Part shown: positions 47,901-63,232 of the stretch, one piece after another
Numbering within the stretch: position 1 is the first letter of the stretch
Layout of the letters: every line of letters starts with the position of its first letter
Source: Acephala macrosclerotiorum
Lineage: Eukaryota; Ascomycota; Leotiomycetes; Helotiales; Mollisiaceae
Length of the DNA: 64,000 bases
Assembly: GCA_014904845.1 (NCBI GenBank)
Contig: MU119246.1
Location: forward strand, 248,001 to 312,000
Direction of reading: 5' to 3'
Made by a program: the position numbers and the translations under genes
Notes under the pieces: model-generated
The model's input: only the letters and a program-made list of their open reading frames with translations
Told to the model about the DNA's origin: nothing
Databases searched by the model: none

Positions 47901-50900
47901 TTGAGTACAATTATATTCTATTGATTTACGTAATAACGAATTAATAAAATCGTTTGAAATTTGAAATTTGAGAATATTTAATTGAATTTCAATTTATTTA
48001 CAAATTTTATACAATTTGAATTAATTAATAAATAAAAATTGTAAACGTAATTATAATCGCGAAATTTTAATATTTTTTATTAAAACGATTATATATTATT
48101 TTAAAATCACGAAATTATCGAATTTTTAATAAATTAATTAAATTTTATATTTGAATATTTCGATTAAATTTGATGTTTTTTATTTATAATTGAAATAATT
48201 CGTATTACGTAAATAATACGTAATTTAAAAAAGTTAATATTAGTTTTTAAAACGAACGATCAATTAATAATTTTATTATCAATATACGAAAATTTAAAAA
48301 TATTTAAAATTATAAAAATATTTTTTATATTAATTAAATATTATAATTTTTAAAATTTTTTATTAATAATTATATTATTTTTAATATATATTTTTTTATT
48401 ATTAAAAAAATAATATTAATAATAAATTTTATTCGATTTTAATTTTAAAAATATATTAAATTATTTTTTTTATAATAAACGTATATTTATATTTTAATAA
48501 TTATTTATTATTTTAATAAATATAATAAAATTATATATCGACGATTTCATTTTTATTATTTTAATATAAAAATATTAAATATTTGAAAAAGTATTTTAAT
48601 AAAATTATAATTTACAAATATTGAAATTAATAAAAAATTATTATTTTTAATTTAATTATATTAATTAATATATTAATATTATATATACAATTAATAATAA
48701 TATTCGAATTTAATAAATTTAATAATTGTAAATTGTTTTGAAATTAATATAAAATATTAAATAAATATTAAAATAATAATATTTTTTTTTTTTTTTTTAA
48801 AATTTAATTATTAAAAATCGATAATAATATTAAAACGATAAATATTCGTAAAAAAACTTATTTAAAAAAATATAAATAATTTTTTTTAAACGATACAAAT
48901 TTCGATTTTTTTTTTAAATTTTATTATTTAATTATTATTTTTACGTTTAAAATAATAATTATTTTAAAAGTTTTTATTAATATTAAAATATTTTAAATAA
49001 TAAAATATTAAATATATAATAATTAATATAATTATTAAACGAAATATTATAAAAAAATTAAAATATATTAAATAATATATAAAATAAAAATATAATATTA
49101 AAAATTGATAATTAACGTAATATAATAATTAATAAATATTATAAATAGTTTTTAAAATTTTATATTTTATATTTTAAATATTATATTAATAAAACTTTTT
49201 AATTATTGAAAATTAAATTCGTAAATTGTAAATAATAATTTATATTTAAATAATTTTATATTAAAATTTTATTAATTGATTAAATGAAAAATTAAAACGT
49301 ATTTCAAAGAAACGAATATTATTTAATATTTTTATATTTTATTATAATATTTAAAATAATAAATTTTAATTAAATAAATAAATTTTTAAAAAAATTAAAA
49401 TAAAAATTAAAAATTCGTTTTTTAAACGTAATATTAATAAAAAAAAATTTTAATTATATAATTATTAATATAAAATAATTAATAAAAAACGTTAAAAAAA
49501 ATAAATTCAAATTTTTTTTATTTATTATATATTTTTATTATTTTATTTCGAAAATATATTAATTTATTTTTATTATAATTATATATTTTAATTTTATTTT
49601 ATTATTATTATAAATTTCGATTAAAATATTCGTTTTTCGAATAAAAAAAGCAATTATTTAATATAAATATAAAATTAAATTAAATATAATATTTCGTAAA
49701 AAGATTATAAAATACGAAAAAATTAAAACGTAATAATAAATTTATTTTTAAATTTTTTAAATTAAAACGATTTTTTTATAAAAAAATAAATATATTTATA
49801 AAAAATAAAATTTATTAATAATATATTTTTTTAAATTTTATTAAAAGTAAATATTTTTAAATTATTATATAAAATAAATTTTATTATTTTAATATTATTA
49901 ATCGTTTATTTTAAAATTAATATTAATTTTTTTTTAAATTACGTATTATTTACGTAATACGAGTCATTTCAATTATAAGCGAAAAGTATTAAATTTAATC
50001 GAAGTATTTAAATGTAGTAATTTAATTAATTTATTAAGAATTCAATAATTTTGTGATTTTAAAATAATATATAATCGTTTTAATAAAAAATATTAAAATT
50101 TTACGATTATAATTGCGTTTACAATTTTTATTTATTAATTAATTTAAATTGTTTAAAATTTATAAATAAATTGAAATTCAATTAAATATTTTCAAATTTC
50201 AAATTTTAAGCAATTTTATTAATTTATTGTTATACAAATCAATAAAATATAATCGTATTTAATAAAAATCGCAATTTTAAAACTTTTTTAAATGCGTTTT
50301 TATTTTAGATATTAAAATACTAATTTATTTAAATATTAGATATTTTTATAATTATACAATTTTCAAGAGAAATTTCAAAGAATTTCTCTTTGAAATTATA
50401 TATTAAAAAAAGTAATTTAAATTAATTAAATCGATCGTAATAATTCGATATAAAAAATGAAAATCTTAGAAAATATTTTTTTAATTTAAAATTTTAAAAA
50501 TGCGTTTTTATTTTAAATATTAAAATATTAATATATCAAAATTTTATTTTAATTTTATAATTATATAATATTTAAAAAAATTTTAAAATTTTTTTTTTTA
50601 ATAAATATAATCGTAATAATTATTTATAATCAATAAAATTAATTATAATAATTTAATATAAAAAACGAAAATTTTAAAAGTTTTTTTTTAATATAAAACT
50701 TTATTAAAAATACGTTTTTGTTTAAAGTATTAAAATATTTAAATACTAGAATAATTATACAATTTTTAATAAAAATTTCAAAGAATTTTTTTTTGAAATT
50801 ATAAATTAAATAAAATAATTTAAACTAATTAAATCGATTGTAATAATTTAATATAAAAAACAAAAATCTTAAAAAGTATTTTTTTTAATAATATAAAATT

Positions 50901-53900
50901 TTATAATATATTTTTACTTTAAATATTAAAAAGTTTATTAATTTATCGATTTTATTACTCGATAAAATTTAAAATTTTATTTTAATAATTATTTCAATTT
51001 TAAATATTTATAAAACGTTTAAATTAAAAACTATTAATTTGAAACTTGAAATAAAAATAAAGTACTAAAATTGAAAACTTTGAAACTTTCTATAGAAACG
51101 TTTTCGCGAAATCTGCGAAATAAAATATATATCGAATATTGAAAAAAAAAATTCGTTCGTTGATTAATTCGTTTACGAATCGACGAACGAATTTTTTTTT
51201 TCGATACGAGAGAAATATTTTAATTTATAGTAATCGTTAAATTATAAAATTATTTTAATTATTATATTAATTAATTAAAAAATTAAATAATAATCTTTTT
51301 TTTTTTTAATAATAATATTTTTATATTTTTGTATTTTTATATATTTTTATAATTATTTTCGAAAAAATATTATTTATATAACGTTTTATAATAATTTTTT
51401 TTATTATATTTTGTATTTATAATATTGTTTTTTATTTTTTTAATATTTTTTTAAATCGAATTAATTTATTTTTATAATTTAAATATATAAAATTTTTAAT
51501 ATAATTTAATAAATTTATTAAAATATTATTAATTTATATTTTATTTTTATTTTTTTTATTAATTTAATTTGTAATATTCGTATTATTAATTTTCGTTTAA
51601 TATATTTAATTTCGCGATTTAATTATTTTAAATTATTTAATATTTTATATTTATAATTTCAAATTATTTCTTATTAAAAAAATATTAATAAAAATTAATT
51701 TTTTTTAATTATTTAATTATAATATTAATATTATTCGAATTAATTAAAAAATATAATTTTTTTTTAATAATTATTTTATTTTTATATTTTATATTTTTGA
51801 AAAAACGTATTATAAATAAATAATTTAAATTAAAATTCAATTTTATATTTTTTTTTCGTATAATAATAATCGAAATTTATATATTAATTATAATATAATA
51901 AAAAAAACTTTAAAATATTTTTTATTTATTTTAATTTTTTTTAAAATAATATATAATAATTTTTAAATTTAATTTTTAATTTTTTATAAAATTTTAATAT
52001 TATATTATTAAATTCTTTTTTGTATTTTTTGTATTTATATTTAATAATTAATTTTATTATTTAAATTTATAATATTTAATTTAATTTATTAAATTTTATA
52101 AACGTATATTTAATTTTTTTATATTTAAATTAATTTTTTCGATTATTTTTATTTTAATATTTTTTTTTCGTATTATAATAAAAATATATTTAAATTTTTT
52201 AAATAATATAAATAAAAATTTTTTTTTATTATATATTTCAATTATATATAATATTTATTTTAAAAAAAATATAATATATATATTAAATAATTTATATTAA
52301 TATATTTATTTTATTATTAATTTGTATTTTATAATAATTTTTATAATTTTTATTATTATAATTTTAATGTATAATTATTATAATTTTTTATTTTTTTTGA
52401 GTTTAAAAATTTTTATTTATTAAAAAAATATTTATTAACGTTTTATATTTATAAATTCGAATTATTTTTATTTTTTTTTAATAATCGTAAAATAAAACGA
52501 TTTAATTTCGATTTTTAATTATATTTTTTTAAAATAAAATTTTTTCGTATATACGTTTTTTAAATTTTTTTAATTAACGTATTATTTCTTTTGTAAATAT
52601 ATTTAATTAATTTTTTTATTTTTAATTAATTCTTTTTTTATTTCTTTCAAATATATTTTTATATTTAATATTTTTAATTTGTAATTCAAAATTGAATTTA
52701 ATATAATTTTATAAATTGAAAATATTATTTTTTTTATTTTATTTAATATTATATTTAAACGTTTATAAAAACTTTTTACGAATTATTTTTTTTTGTTTTT
52801 TGTTTTATTATAATTCTTTATTATATAATAATTATAATAATATTATATTTGTAATAATTGTTTTTTTTTTAATTATTAATATTTTTCGATTTATTTTTAT
52901 AATTCGTTTAAATAAATTTATTATTGATATAATTTTATTATATTTATTTTTTATATATATTTTAAAATTCAATTTTTTATTCAATATTATATTTAAATAT
53001 TTAATTTATTTATTATTTTATAAAATTTAATTTTTAATTTTAATTATTAAATTTTTATTTTTTTATTTTTTAAAAATAATAAATCTGTTTTTAATTAATT
53101 TAATATATTAATTCGATTTTTCTTTTAATATTTTAATAATTTTTTTAATTTATTATTTTATTATTTTTATTATTATTTTTAAATTTTTATTTTTTATTAA
53201 AATAATATTATTATTTATATAAATTATTATATATAAAAGTTTTCTAATAAATATTATTAATATAATAAAAAAAATTAATAATATTAATAATTTTTATAAT
53301 AATTTATTATTAAAAACAATAAAAAATTTTTATTTATTTTATTACAAAATATAATAATTTTATTCGTTATAAAATTTATTATTTATTTAAAAATTTATTT
53401 AAAAAATTTTAATTTTATTAAAATTTTTATTATTATTTTTGAAATTATTATATTAAACGTTTTTTTAATATTTATTAAAATTATTACTATTATTTATTTA
53501 TTTAATAATTTTTTTCAATTGTATTTATAATAATTTATATAAAATTAATTATATTTTTTTTTATGATTTTATTTATATAATATTATTTTAATTATTTATT
53601 ATAACTTTTTTTAATTCATTGTTTATTATTAATAAAAGTAATATAAATCGTTTTTTTTTAATTTAAATATTAATATTAAATTATATTTTTCAAACGAATA
53701 TATATTTATTAAAATAATTTTATTAAATAATCTTATTATTATTTTATTAATAAAATTTTATATAAATTTAAAAATCGATATAATTATATTATTGAATTTT
53801 ATTATTATTTTATTTGAATTTATTATAATTTTTTCAATTTTTTCTCAAATAAATTCTATTTATAATTATTTAAATTTTTATTTTAATTTTTTTTCAAATA

Positions 53901-55500
53901 AATTTATATTATTTTTTTTTGATTTTAATAAATAAATTAATAATTTTATCGTAATTTTTTATAATTAAAATACTATTAATTGAATTTTTATATTTTTTAA
54001 AAATAATAATTAATATTGAAATTATTTGGATTTTTATTACGCGATTTAATATAATTTTTTTTATTAATATAATTATTTATTTTATTTTATTAAAATTTCA
54101 TTTTAATATATATTAATTTATTATGAAATTTATATTTATATTTTTTAATTTTTTTTTTATTATTAAATTTTTTTTTTAAATAATTTTAATAAAAATTTTT
54201 AAATTTATTATTTTATTAAAATCTTTTTTTAATATTTAAAAAAAAATTTAAATTATTTTTCTTTGTATATTTTTTAATAAATTATTATAATTTTATTAAA
54301 ATTATTTTATTTTTATTTGTTTTTTAAATTTTTTTTCAAAATATTTTTTAAATATTTTTAAATTTATTAATCTCGTATTAATTTTCGTTTTTCGTTTTTC
54401 GATATATATTAAAATCTCGATTTATAATAATATATAATTCGATTTTATATTCGTAATCGAATTTTTTTAATATTAATACAAACGAAATCGAATATAATTT
54501 TTTTTTATTAATATATTTATATCGTTAATAATTAAATAATTATCGAACGTTTAATTTATTATTATTTTAATTAATATTTTATTTTTATTATAAACTCGAA
54601 ATTTATATTAATTAAAAATTTTATTTATTATTTAATTATAAATTTTCAATATTATAATAATTTGTTTTACGATTTTATTATTATTATTTTTATTTATTAA
54701 TTAATAAATATTATATATATATAATTCGTTTAATAATTTAATAAATATTATTTTTTTAATTTATTAATTATAAAAATATACGATTATATTTTTTTACGTA
54801 AATAAATATTTTAAAATATTTTTTTTATTTAATTATTAATTTAAATATATTATAAAACAAATATATTTTAATTCGTTTTTTTTATAATTTATTTAACGCG
54901 AATACGATCGATTTTTAAATTCGATTTATAATAAAATTTTATATTATTATTTTTTTTATTACGTTTTTTAATAATATTATAATTTTTATATTTAAATAAA
55001 AAAATTTTCAATTTTATTATTTTCGATTATTATTATTTTTTTTTTAATTCTTTTAACGATTTTTTTAATTTTTATATTTTTTTTATATATTTAATTATAA
55101 TAATTTAAATATTAAAATAAATTTATTTTTATAATTGTTTAAATAATTTAAAAAAAATATACGATTAATTCGTAATCGTATTTCTTATTATAATAAAATA
55201 CATATTATAATAATTAATTAATATATATTTTTTTATAATATATATATTTATATTTTTTATATTTTTTATTTTTATAATATAATTTAAAATAATATTTCTA
55301 ATAATTCGAACAATATTTTAATTTATTTTTTTCGTTTAATATAATAAATTTTTTTTATTTATTAAATAATTTTATATATTTTTTTAACGTTTTTTTTTTC
55401 TTTGAAAAATAAAAAAATATTTTCAAATTTTAATTTTTTTTTTAAAGTATTTTAATTATTTTAAATTCGTATTTATAAACTGTAAATACAATATTAATTT

Positions 55501-55555
55501 AGTGGTCACGTGCGACACTAGGCCAGATCGGGACTAGCGCCATTTGCGCTAGAAT
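55501..55555. repeat. GC-retaining core, copy 1
   Basis: This 55 bp island in A/T-only surroundings starts AGTGGTCACGTGCGACAC and ends GCGCTAGAATT. Its central 36 bp are identical to copy 2 at 61200-61254. Confidence 0.9.
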
Positions 55556-58500
55556 TGAAATTATATTTTTTAATTTTTATATGTTTATTAAATTTAAAAT
55601 AATTATTAATTAACGAATTATTTAATTTATTTATTTATTTCGTTTTTAATTTATTATTAATAATTATTCAATTAATTATAAAATAATAAAAATTTATTTA
55701 AAAAAAATTAATTATAATAAAATAAAAAGTTTATTAAATTTATTATAAAACGCTTTTAAAATAATTAATATATTTTTAAAAAAAATAAAAATTTACAAAA
55801 ATCTTTTTATAGAAACGCGTTGAAAATAATGTAAAAACGATTTTAAATTTATATTTATTACATAGAATAATAACGTTTACAAAAAACGAATAAAAAAACG
55901 TGAAAACGATTTTAAGTTTATATTAATTTATTTGAAATTATATTAAAAATAAAATTAATAAAAATTTTTTACGATTTTTTTTATTATTTAATCAAAAATA
56001 TATAAATATTAATAATAATATTTATTTGAATTCAAATTCAAATTTTTAATTTTTTTATTATTTATTATATAATTATTTTTTAAAATAATAAATTTATTTA
56101 AAATTAAATTTGTTTATAATAAAAACAAATAAAAAAAAAATTTCGATTTTACAAATAATAAAAATTTTAATAAAAAAATATTAAATAAATAAATTTTTTA
56201 TTGATTTAAAATATATAAAAAAAAAAAATATTTAAATTGCAATTTATAAAAATATTTTTGAGAAAACTTTGAAAAATGTATATAATAAATTTTACGTTTA
56301 ATATATAAAAATTTTGTATATTATTTTCGAGATTTTTTATATATTTATAAAATTTAAATATTAAAAAATAAAAAATTTATTATTAATAATTTGAAAAAAG
56401 TTTTTTAATAAAAAATTTTTTATAAATAAATATAAAAAAAAATTATCGATTAATTAAAAAATAAATTTTTTTTTTTTTCAATAAAATTAAATAATTAAAT
56501 TAATAAATAAAAATATTTTAATATTAGTAATTAATATTTAAAACGTAATTATTTTTTCGATTTCAATTAATAATACGAATTTTTTTTTTTATAATAATAA
56601 TTATTTTTACGATTATTTTTTATATTTTTTTATTACGATTTTTTTTATAAATATAAATTTATTTTATATTTTTTTATTACAATTTTTTTTATAAATACGA
56701 ATTTGTTTAATATAATACAAAATATTTAATTTATTTATTAGTAATTTTTTTAATAATAATAAAAAATATAATAGAAAATTATACGATATTTTTAATCGCA
56801 AATTATTAATTTTTTATAATTATTATAATAAAATTAAATTGAAATATTTATAAATATTTTTTAATTAATTTTAAAAGATTTAATTAAATTTATTATTAAA
56901 ATATTAAACGGAATATAATTTGTAAAATTAAATTATTAATATTTATTAAAATATTGAAAAATACAATTTTATTTTCTATAAATTTACTAATATTTTTAAA
57001 AGCGTTTATATTGAATTACGATCAATAATAAATATTGCGACGCGATTACGTGAAATATAATAATATAATTTAAATTTGATTTTTTAAAATTAAAAAAAAA
57101 ATCGAATTCAATTAAAATTAAATTGATTATATTTATAGAAAACGAGATAAAAAATGCAATTGAAAATAAGATTGAGAATATTAAAATCAAAAAAACTTTC
57201 GAAATAAATATCATAGAAATTATAGATTTTAAGAAAAATTATATTAAAAGAAATACTATATTTATAATAAATCGAAATATTAATTTATAAAATATACGAT
57301 AAAAAAATAATAATAAATATATACGAAATTTTAATAATAAATTTAATATACAATAAATTGAAATATTATAATAATTTATTATTAGAATTTTTTTACTAAA
57401 ATCGAAAAAATAAAAAATTTATTAAAAAATTCTCAAATAATAAAAATTAATCAATTATTAATAAATATAAAAATAAAAAATAAAAATATTTAATATTTTA
57501 TTAAATTTAAAAAAATCGATAATATATAAATAATAATTATTTTGAATAATTAATTTACTTATTATATTATTATAAAAAAAATATTTAATATTTTATTATT
57601 ATAATTCGAATTATTCAAATCGAATTAATATTTATTTTTTATTTTTAAAAATTAATATTTTTTAAAAAATTTTCAAAGAATTATATCGAATAATAAAATC
57701 GTTAAAATATCGATTATTAATCAATCGCAATTTATAGTACTATGAAAATTTATAAGATTTACTTTAATAAAAATATTATTTTATCGTAAAAAATTATTCG
57801 AATTAATATTTTATTAAATATTATTATTTTTTATATTATTTTTATAAATATATTTTTTTTATTTTATATTTAAAATATAAATATTATAAATATAAAATTC
57901 GATAATTTAAAAAATATTTTGATTTAAAAAGATAAAATTATTTATAAATATTATTATATTAATTAATAAAAAATCTAATTTAAAATTATATTAATTATAT
58001 AAACGTTTTAATTATTTATTAATACAACGTTTTATAAAAGTTTTTTAACGAATTAATTATAATATAAATATTAAATATATTTAATATTTTATTAAATATT
58101 ATTATTATTATCAAATGTATAAATAATCGTTTAAAAAATTTAAATTTATTTTATAAAATAATTATAAATTTAATTATTCGATTATTATCGACGTTTTATA
58201 TTTAAATACAAAATTAATTTTACAAATAATAAATTCGTTTATAGTATTTTAAATTATTAAATTCATAAAAAATATATTTATAAAAATAATATAAAATATA
58301 TTACGTATATATTAAATCGATATATATTAAAAATCATTGAATTATATTGTTTACAATATTAAAAAAAATTTCTCGTTTACAAAATTTTAATAAGACGCTA
58401 AAATAATAATAATTAAAATCAAAAAAATATTTGTTGAAATTTATAATAATATAAAAAAAATAAAAAAATACTATATTTTATTATATCGAGTTTATAAAAT

Positions 58501-61199
58501 TATTTATAATAAATTAATCGAAAAATAAATCGATAAAAATATAATTTTATAAATAATAATTAAAACTATTAATAATTCGACAAAATCGAATAATATTATA
58601 TTTATATTATTAATTTTTAAAATCTATTTTAAAATGATTAGTAATAATATATTATTATTATTAATTATTAAAAAAATTGAAATAATTCGAATAATTATTA
58701 AAAAAATATATCGTTTATATATTTAATATTAAATTAATAATACGTTTATAATAAAAAATAATTTAAATACGAAGTTTATATTAGATTTATTAATTTTATT
58801 TGAAATATACATTTAATATAAAAAAAAAAAATTGAAAAAATTATATAAATTATTAATAATTAATAGAAAAATATATACGATCGATATATTTTATAAATCG
58901 ATTAATTTTCATTTAATAATTATTAAATTTTATTATATAAAAAAAAAATATTAAAAGTTTATAATTGAATTAACGATCAAAAAAATAATTAAAAAAATTA
59001 AAAAAAAATTTTATTGTTTTTTGATTAAAACTTTTTTTTTTGTTTTTTTAATCGAATAAAATAAACGAAAAATCAATCAAAAAATATAATTGAAAACGTT
59101 TAAAAAAATTACGAAATAAAAACGTATATAATAAAAAATTTAAATAAAATAAATATTATAATTTTATTGAAAACAATAAAAAAAATTACGAAAATTTCAA
59201 TAATTAATTTTTTATTATTATTATTAAAAAAATTAAAATTTTTATAATTTTTATAATAAATAAAAAAAAACAATATAAAATTATTATTAAAATTACGAAA
59301 AAAAAATATAATTATAATTTTTAAACAATTATTTAAAACGTTTTTAAAAAAAAATTCGATAATTTAATTATAAAAAGAATTTTTAATTTTATTTAATACA
59401 ATTTTAATAAATATATTAAAATTCGAATTTTTAATTCGAAATTAATTAACGAAATCAAAAACAAAATTATTAATATTTTTTACAAGAAATCGAAATTAAT
59501 AATTTAAAAATATAATAAAAATTTTTTTTTTATATAATTTTCAATAATTCAAAAAATTAATTAACGATTGATTATTATTTTAATATTTTTTTTAATTCAA
59601 TTTTTAAATAAAAAAATTAAAATATAATTTTATAATATTATTTAAATTTATATTTAATTTATAATAAACTTTTAACGATTTATATTAATACGTTTATCGA
59701 AAGAAATTTATTATTTATATTTATTAAATATAATTATAATTATTTTAAAAATTTTATATAAAATTATAAAAATAAAAATATATTAATAAATTATATATTA
59801 CAAATATTATAAAAAAGAATTGTTTATAATTATATCGATATATAATTTTTGTTTTTTAATTATAATTATTAAAAAAATTTTAGTATTATTAAAATATAAA
59901 TCGATAATACGTTTATATTAATAGAAAAAAAAAATTTATTTTTGAAAAAACGAATTCAATAAAATTAAAATTTTAATTAAATTTAAAAAAATTTTAATAT
60001 TAAAAATATTATTGATTTTTAATAAATATATTTTAATTTAATTCGAAAATACGATTTAATTACAATAAAAAAATTAAAATAAAAAAATTAAATTATTTAA
60101 TTTTTAAATTAAATATTAAAAATAATAAATTAAAAAAAATTATATTATTACAATTTATTAATTTGAAACAATTTTCAATTTATTTATTATTATTTAATAT
60201 TAAAATTTAATGAAAAAAGAAATTATTATATTGAATAAAAAATTAAAATAATAAATTAAAAATTTAAATCGAAAATTCAAATATATTATTTTCGATTTGT
60301 TTATAATAAAATTTTTCGTTTTTATCGATAATTTATTTATAAATAATAAAAATTTTAATTTTTAAATTAAATATAAAATTATTTTAATAAATGAATATTA
60401 ATTAAACGATAAAAAATTCGAAATCAAAAGAAATTTTATTTACTACAATTTTATTAAAAGTAAACGCGTTATTAAAAACGTTTTAATTTTTGAAATATAT
60501 AATATAATAAAAAAAATCAATATAATAATTATAATCGAATTTATTATTAATATAATTATTTAATAATTCGATTTTTTTAAAATTTTAATAATCGTTTATA
60601 TAAATTTATATTCGTTATATAAATATTTAATCAAATTAAAAACGATTAAAAAAAGCGTTTTATAATCGATATTATAATTTTTTATTAATTATATAAATAT
60701 AAAAAATTATAAAAATTTTAATAAATTAATAATTAAAATAATTTAATAAATATTATAATAAAATCAATATTTAATAAAACTTTGAAAAAGTTTTTAAATA
60801 TAAATCACTTTAAAATTCGAATAAAAAAATAAATTAAAAAAAAAACAATAAAAATAATACAAAAAATTAAAGAAAATATTTATTAAAAAAAAAAAAAATT
60901 TTTTTTTTTTTTTGCGTTATATTTCGAATTTTATAATTATTTAATTTATAAAACTAAGAAAAAAGAAATTATTTTAATCTCGATATTTATAATCTTTAAC
61001 GAATTTCAAAAATAATATTAATTTATTAATATTGTTTTCAAAATTTAATTATATAATTTTTATATTGAAATATTAACGAGTTTTATATATTAACAAATTA
61101 TAATAAAAATAAAAATAAAAATATTTTTTTAAATAAATTGAATTAAATTAATTTTTATTACAAAGAAAAAACTACCAATATAAATAAAATATTAGTTTA

Positions 61200-61254
61200 G
61201 TAATCACGTGCGACACTAGGCCAGATCGGGACTAGCGCCGCTTGCACTAGAGTT
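61200..61254. repeat. GC-retaining core, copy 2
   Basis: It matches copy 1 except for about seven transitions outside the identical 36 bp centre. It starts AGTAATCACGTGCGACAC and ends GCACTAGAGTT. Confidence 0.9.
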
Positions 61255-63069
61255 AAGATTATATTTTTCAATTTTTGTACGTTTATTAGATTTAAAACAA
61301 TAATCAATCAACGAATTATTTAATTTATTTATTTATTTTATTTTTAATTTATTATTAATAATAAATATTTTTAATAATATTAATATAATTTTTTATAATT
61401 TTTTTTTATGTATTTTTTATTAATATAATTTATATTTTTTTTTTGAAATTCGATTTTTCTAATTAAAATTTTTTTATTTTTTTATTTTATTAATTAAAAT
61501 TACTTTTATATTTTTTTTAAATTTTTTTTATATTTTTAAAATTTTTATTTATTATATAAATTTTTTATATATAATTATAATAACTCGAATTATACGATTA
61601 ATTTTTAATATTTTTATATAATTATTATTTTTAAAAATAAAACGAATTTCGCGATTTATAATATATTAATTTAAAAAAATTATTTTTAATATAAAACGTA
61701 AAAAAACTCGTAAATTTCTTTTTAATTTAATTTAAATTAAATTGATTTTAATCGCTTTTTTTATTTTTTTTTCTTTGTAAATTAATAATATTTATTTATA
61801 ATAATTTTTTATAATTTTAATAATTTATTTTATTATTTAAATAATAATAATATATTTTTTTTATTATTTATTATTAATAATTATATTATTTTATTTGATA
61901 ATTGAATTTGTATTAACGTTTTTTTAATTCTTTTAATTTATTTTTTTTTCTATTAAATATTATTAAATTATATTATTTAAATTTTGAGTTTTATTAAAAT
62001 TTTTATAATTTTTCAAATATTTTTCAATATAATATTATAAATTTATTATCGAATATTATTAAAATCGATATTTAATATATTTTTATAAATATCGTATTTT
62101 TAATAATTCGAATTAAAAAATTTTTTATAGTTTTTTATATTTGAATTTTTTGAATTTTTTTTTAAATTATTATATTTTTAAAAATTTTAATTATCGATTT
62201 AATATAATCGAGTATTTTATTTTTATTAAATTTTTTTTTTTTTTTTTCGAAATCGAAATCGTAATTATAATTATCGATTTAATTATTAATATTATAATTT
62301 ATTATAAACGTTATATATTAATTTTCGTTTATATATTTAATATTTTCATATAAAAATATCAAATTTTTATATTCGTTTTTATTTTTAATTATTTTTATTC
62401 GAATTATTATAAACGTATTATTTTTTTCAATTATTATATTTTTTTTTAAAAATCGATTTTAATAATTTTTTCGATTTTTTATTTTTATTTTTAAATTTTT
62501 TTTTTAAATATTATTAATTTTATTTTAAATAATAATATTAACGTATTAAATAAATTTCAAATAAAATTTTTAAATAAAAATTTTTTAAATTTCTTTGTTA
62601 ATATAATTATTATTTTTATAAATATTATTTTATAAAAAACGATTTTTCGTATTATTTTATTATTATTATTATTAATCTCGATATTTTTATCGTAAATAAA
62701 CTCGCGCGAATTTTTTGTTTTTTATATTTAATTTTTTTTTTTTATAGTTTTTAAATTAGTATTTTTAATTGAATAATATTTAAAAAAAAAAAAGTTTTTA
62801 TATTTAATATAATATTTTTCTTAAGAATATTTTTATTTTTATATAATATTAATTTTATAATTATTATCGATAAAAGTTTATTTATAATATTAAAAAATTT
62901 ATATACGAAAAACAATAAAATTTCGCGTTATATAAATTTATTTTTTCGTTTTTAATATTAAAATTTAATTTATAATATTTAAAAAATATTTGATTTATAT
63001 ATATAAAATCGTAAAATTATAAAATATACTCGTTATATAATTGTTTTTATTTAGAAAAAATATAAAAAA

Positions 63070-63180
63070 AAATTGATTTAATTTAATATTTTTTGTTTAT
63101 AATTAAAATAATTCGTATTACGTAAATAATATATAATTTGAAAAAAGTTAATATTAATTTTTAAAACGAACAATTAATAA
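63070..63180. repeat. Fragment of the inner end of the fold-back repeat
   Basis: AATTCGTATTACGTAAATAA, followed by AAAAAGTTAATATTA and AAAACGAAC, repeats the inner end of the left arm at about 48166-48275 in the same orientation and stops at the same point. This marks a true end of that repeat unit. Confidence 0.65.
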
Positions 63181-63232
63181 TTATATTTAATAAAAATAAT
63201 AATTATAAATTTTTTAAATATATTTTTATAAT

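Larger units (their letters stand above)
46715..51200. mobile_element. Fold-back element with 1.3 kb inverted arms and hairpin tips
   Basis: The left arm (46715 to about 48275) and the reverse complement of the right arm (51200 down to about 49895) align along their whole length. Examples are TAAAATTGAAATAATTATTA-type blocks, AATTCGTATTACGTAAATAA and the outer CAATATTCGATATATATT. Arm lengths agree (about 1.30 kb each) once the inserted 258 bp element is removed. Each outer tip carries a hairpin: a 20 nt stem at 46715-46734 / 46759-46778 and a perfect 18 bp stem at 51143-51160 / 51183-51200. The 1.6 kb centre is AT-rich without a readable gene. It could be a long-TIR DNA transposon or two copies of one repeat inserted head to head. 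Confidence 0.75.
55488..61372. mobile_element. Decayed LTR-like pair bounding a 5.9 kb element
   Basis: Two direct repeats of about 185 bp (55488-55673 and 61187-61372) lie 5,699 bp apart. Both contain a GC-bearing core with TCACGTGCGACACTAGG and continue with TTTATTA..TTTAAAA and AACGAATTATTTAATTTATT before diverging. Spacing and repeat length fit a retrotransposon with short LTRs. The interior is fully AT-decayed and unreadable. Confidence 0.6.

Noticed and set aside
52716..53030. 104-codon open frame of Phe/Ile/Leu/Tyr/Asn in the isochore
   Set aside because: It starts at TTG and its residue content simply mirrors A/T-only DNA. It is not a membrane protein gene.
56996..57214. 72-codon hydrophobic frame on the minus strand
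   Set aside because: Composition artefact inside the decayed 55.5-61.4 kb element; no start context or domain.
62141..62353. 70-codon Phe/Ile-rich frame
   Set aside because: Low-complexity artefact of AT-rich DNA.
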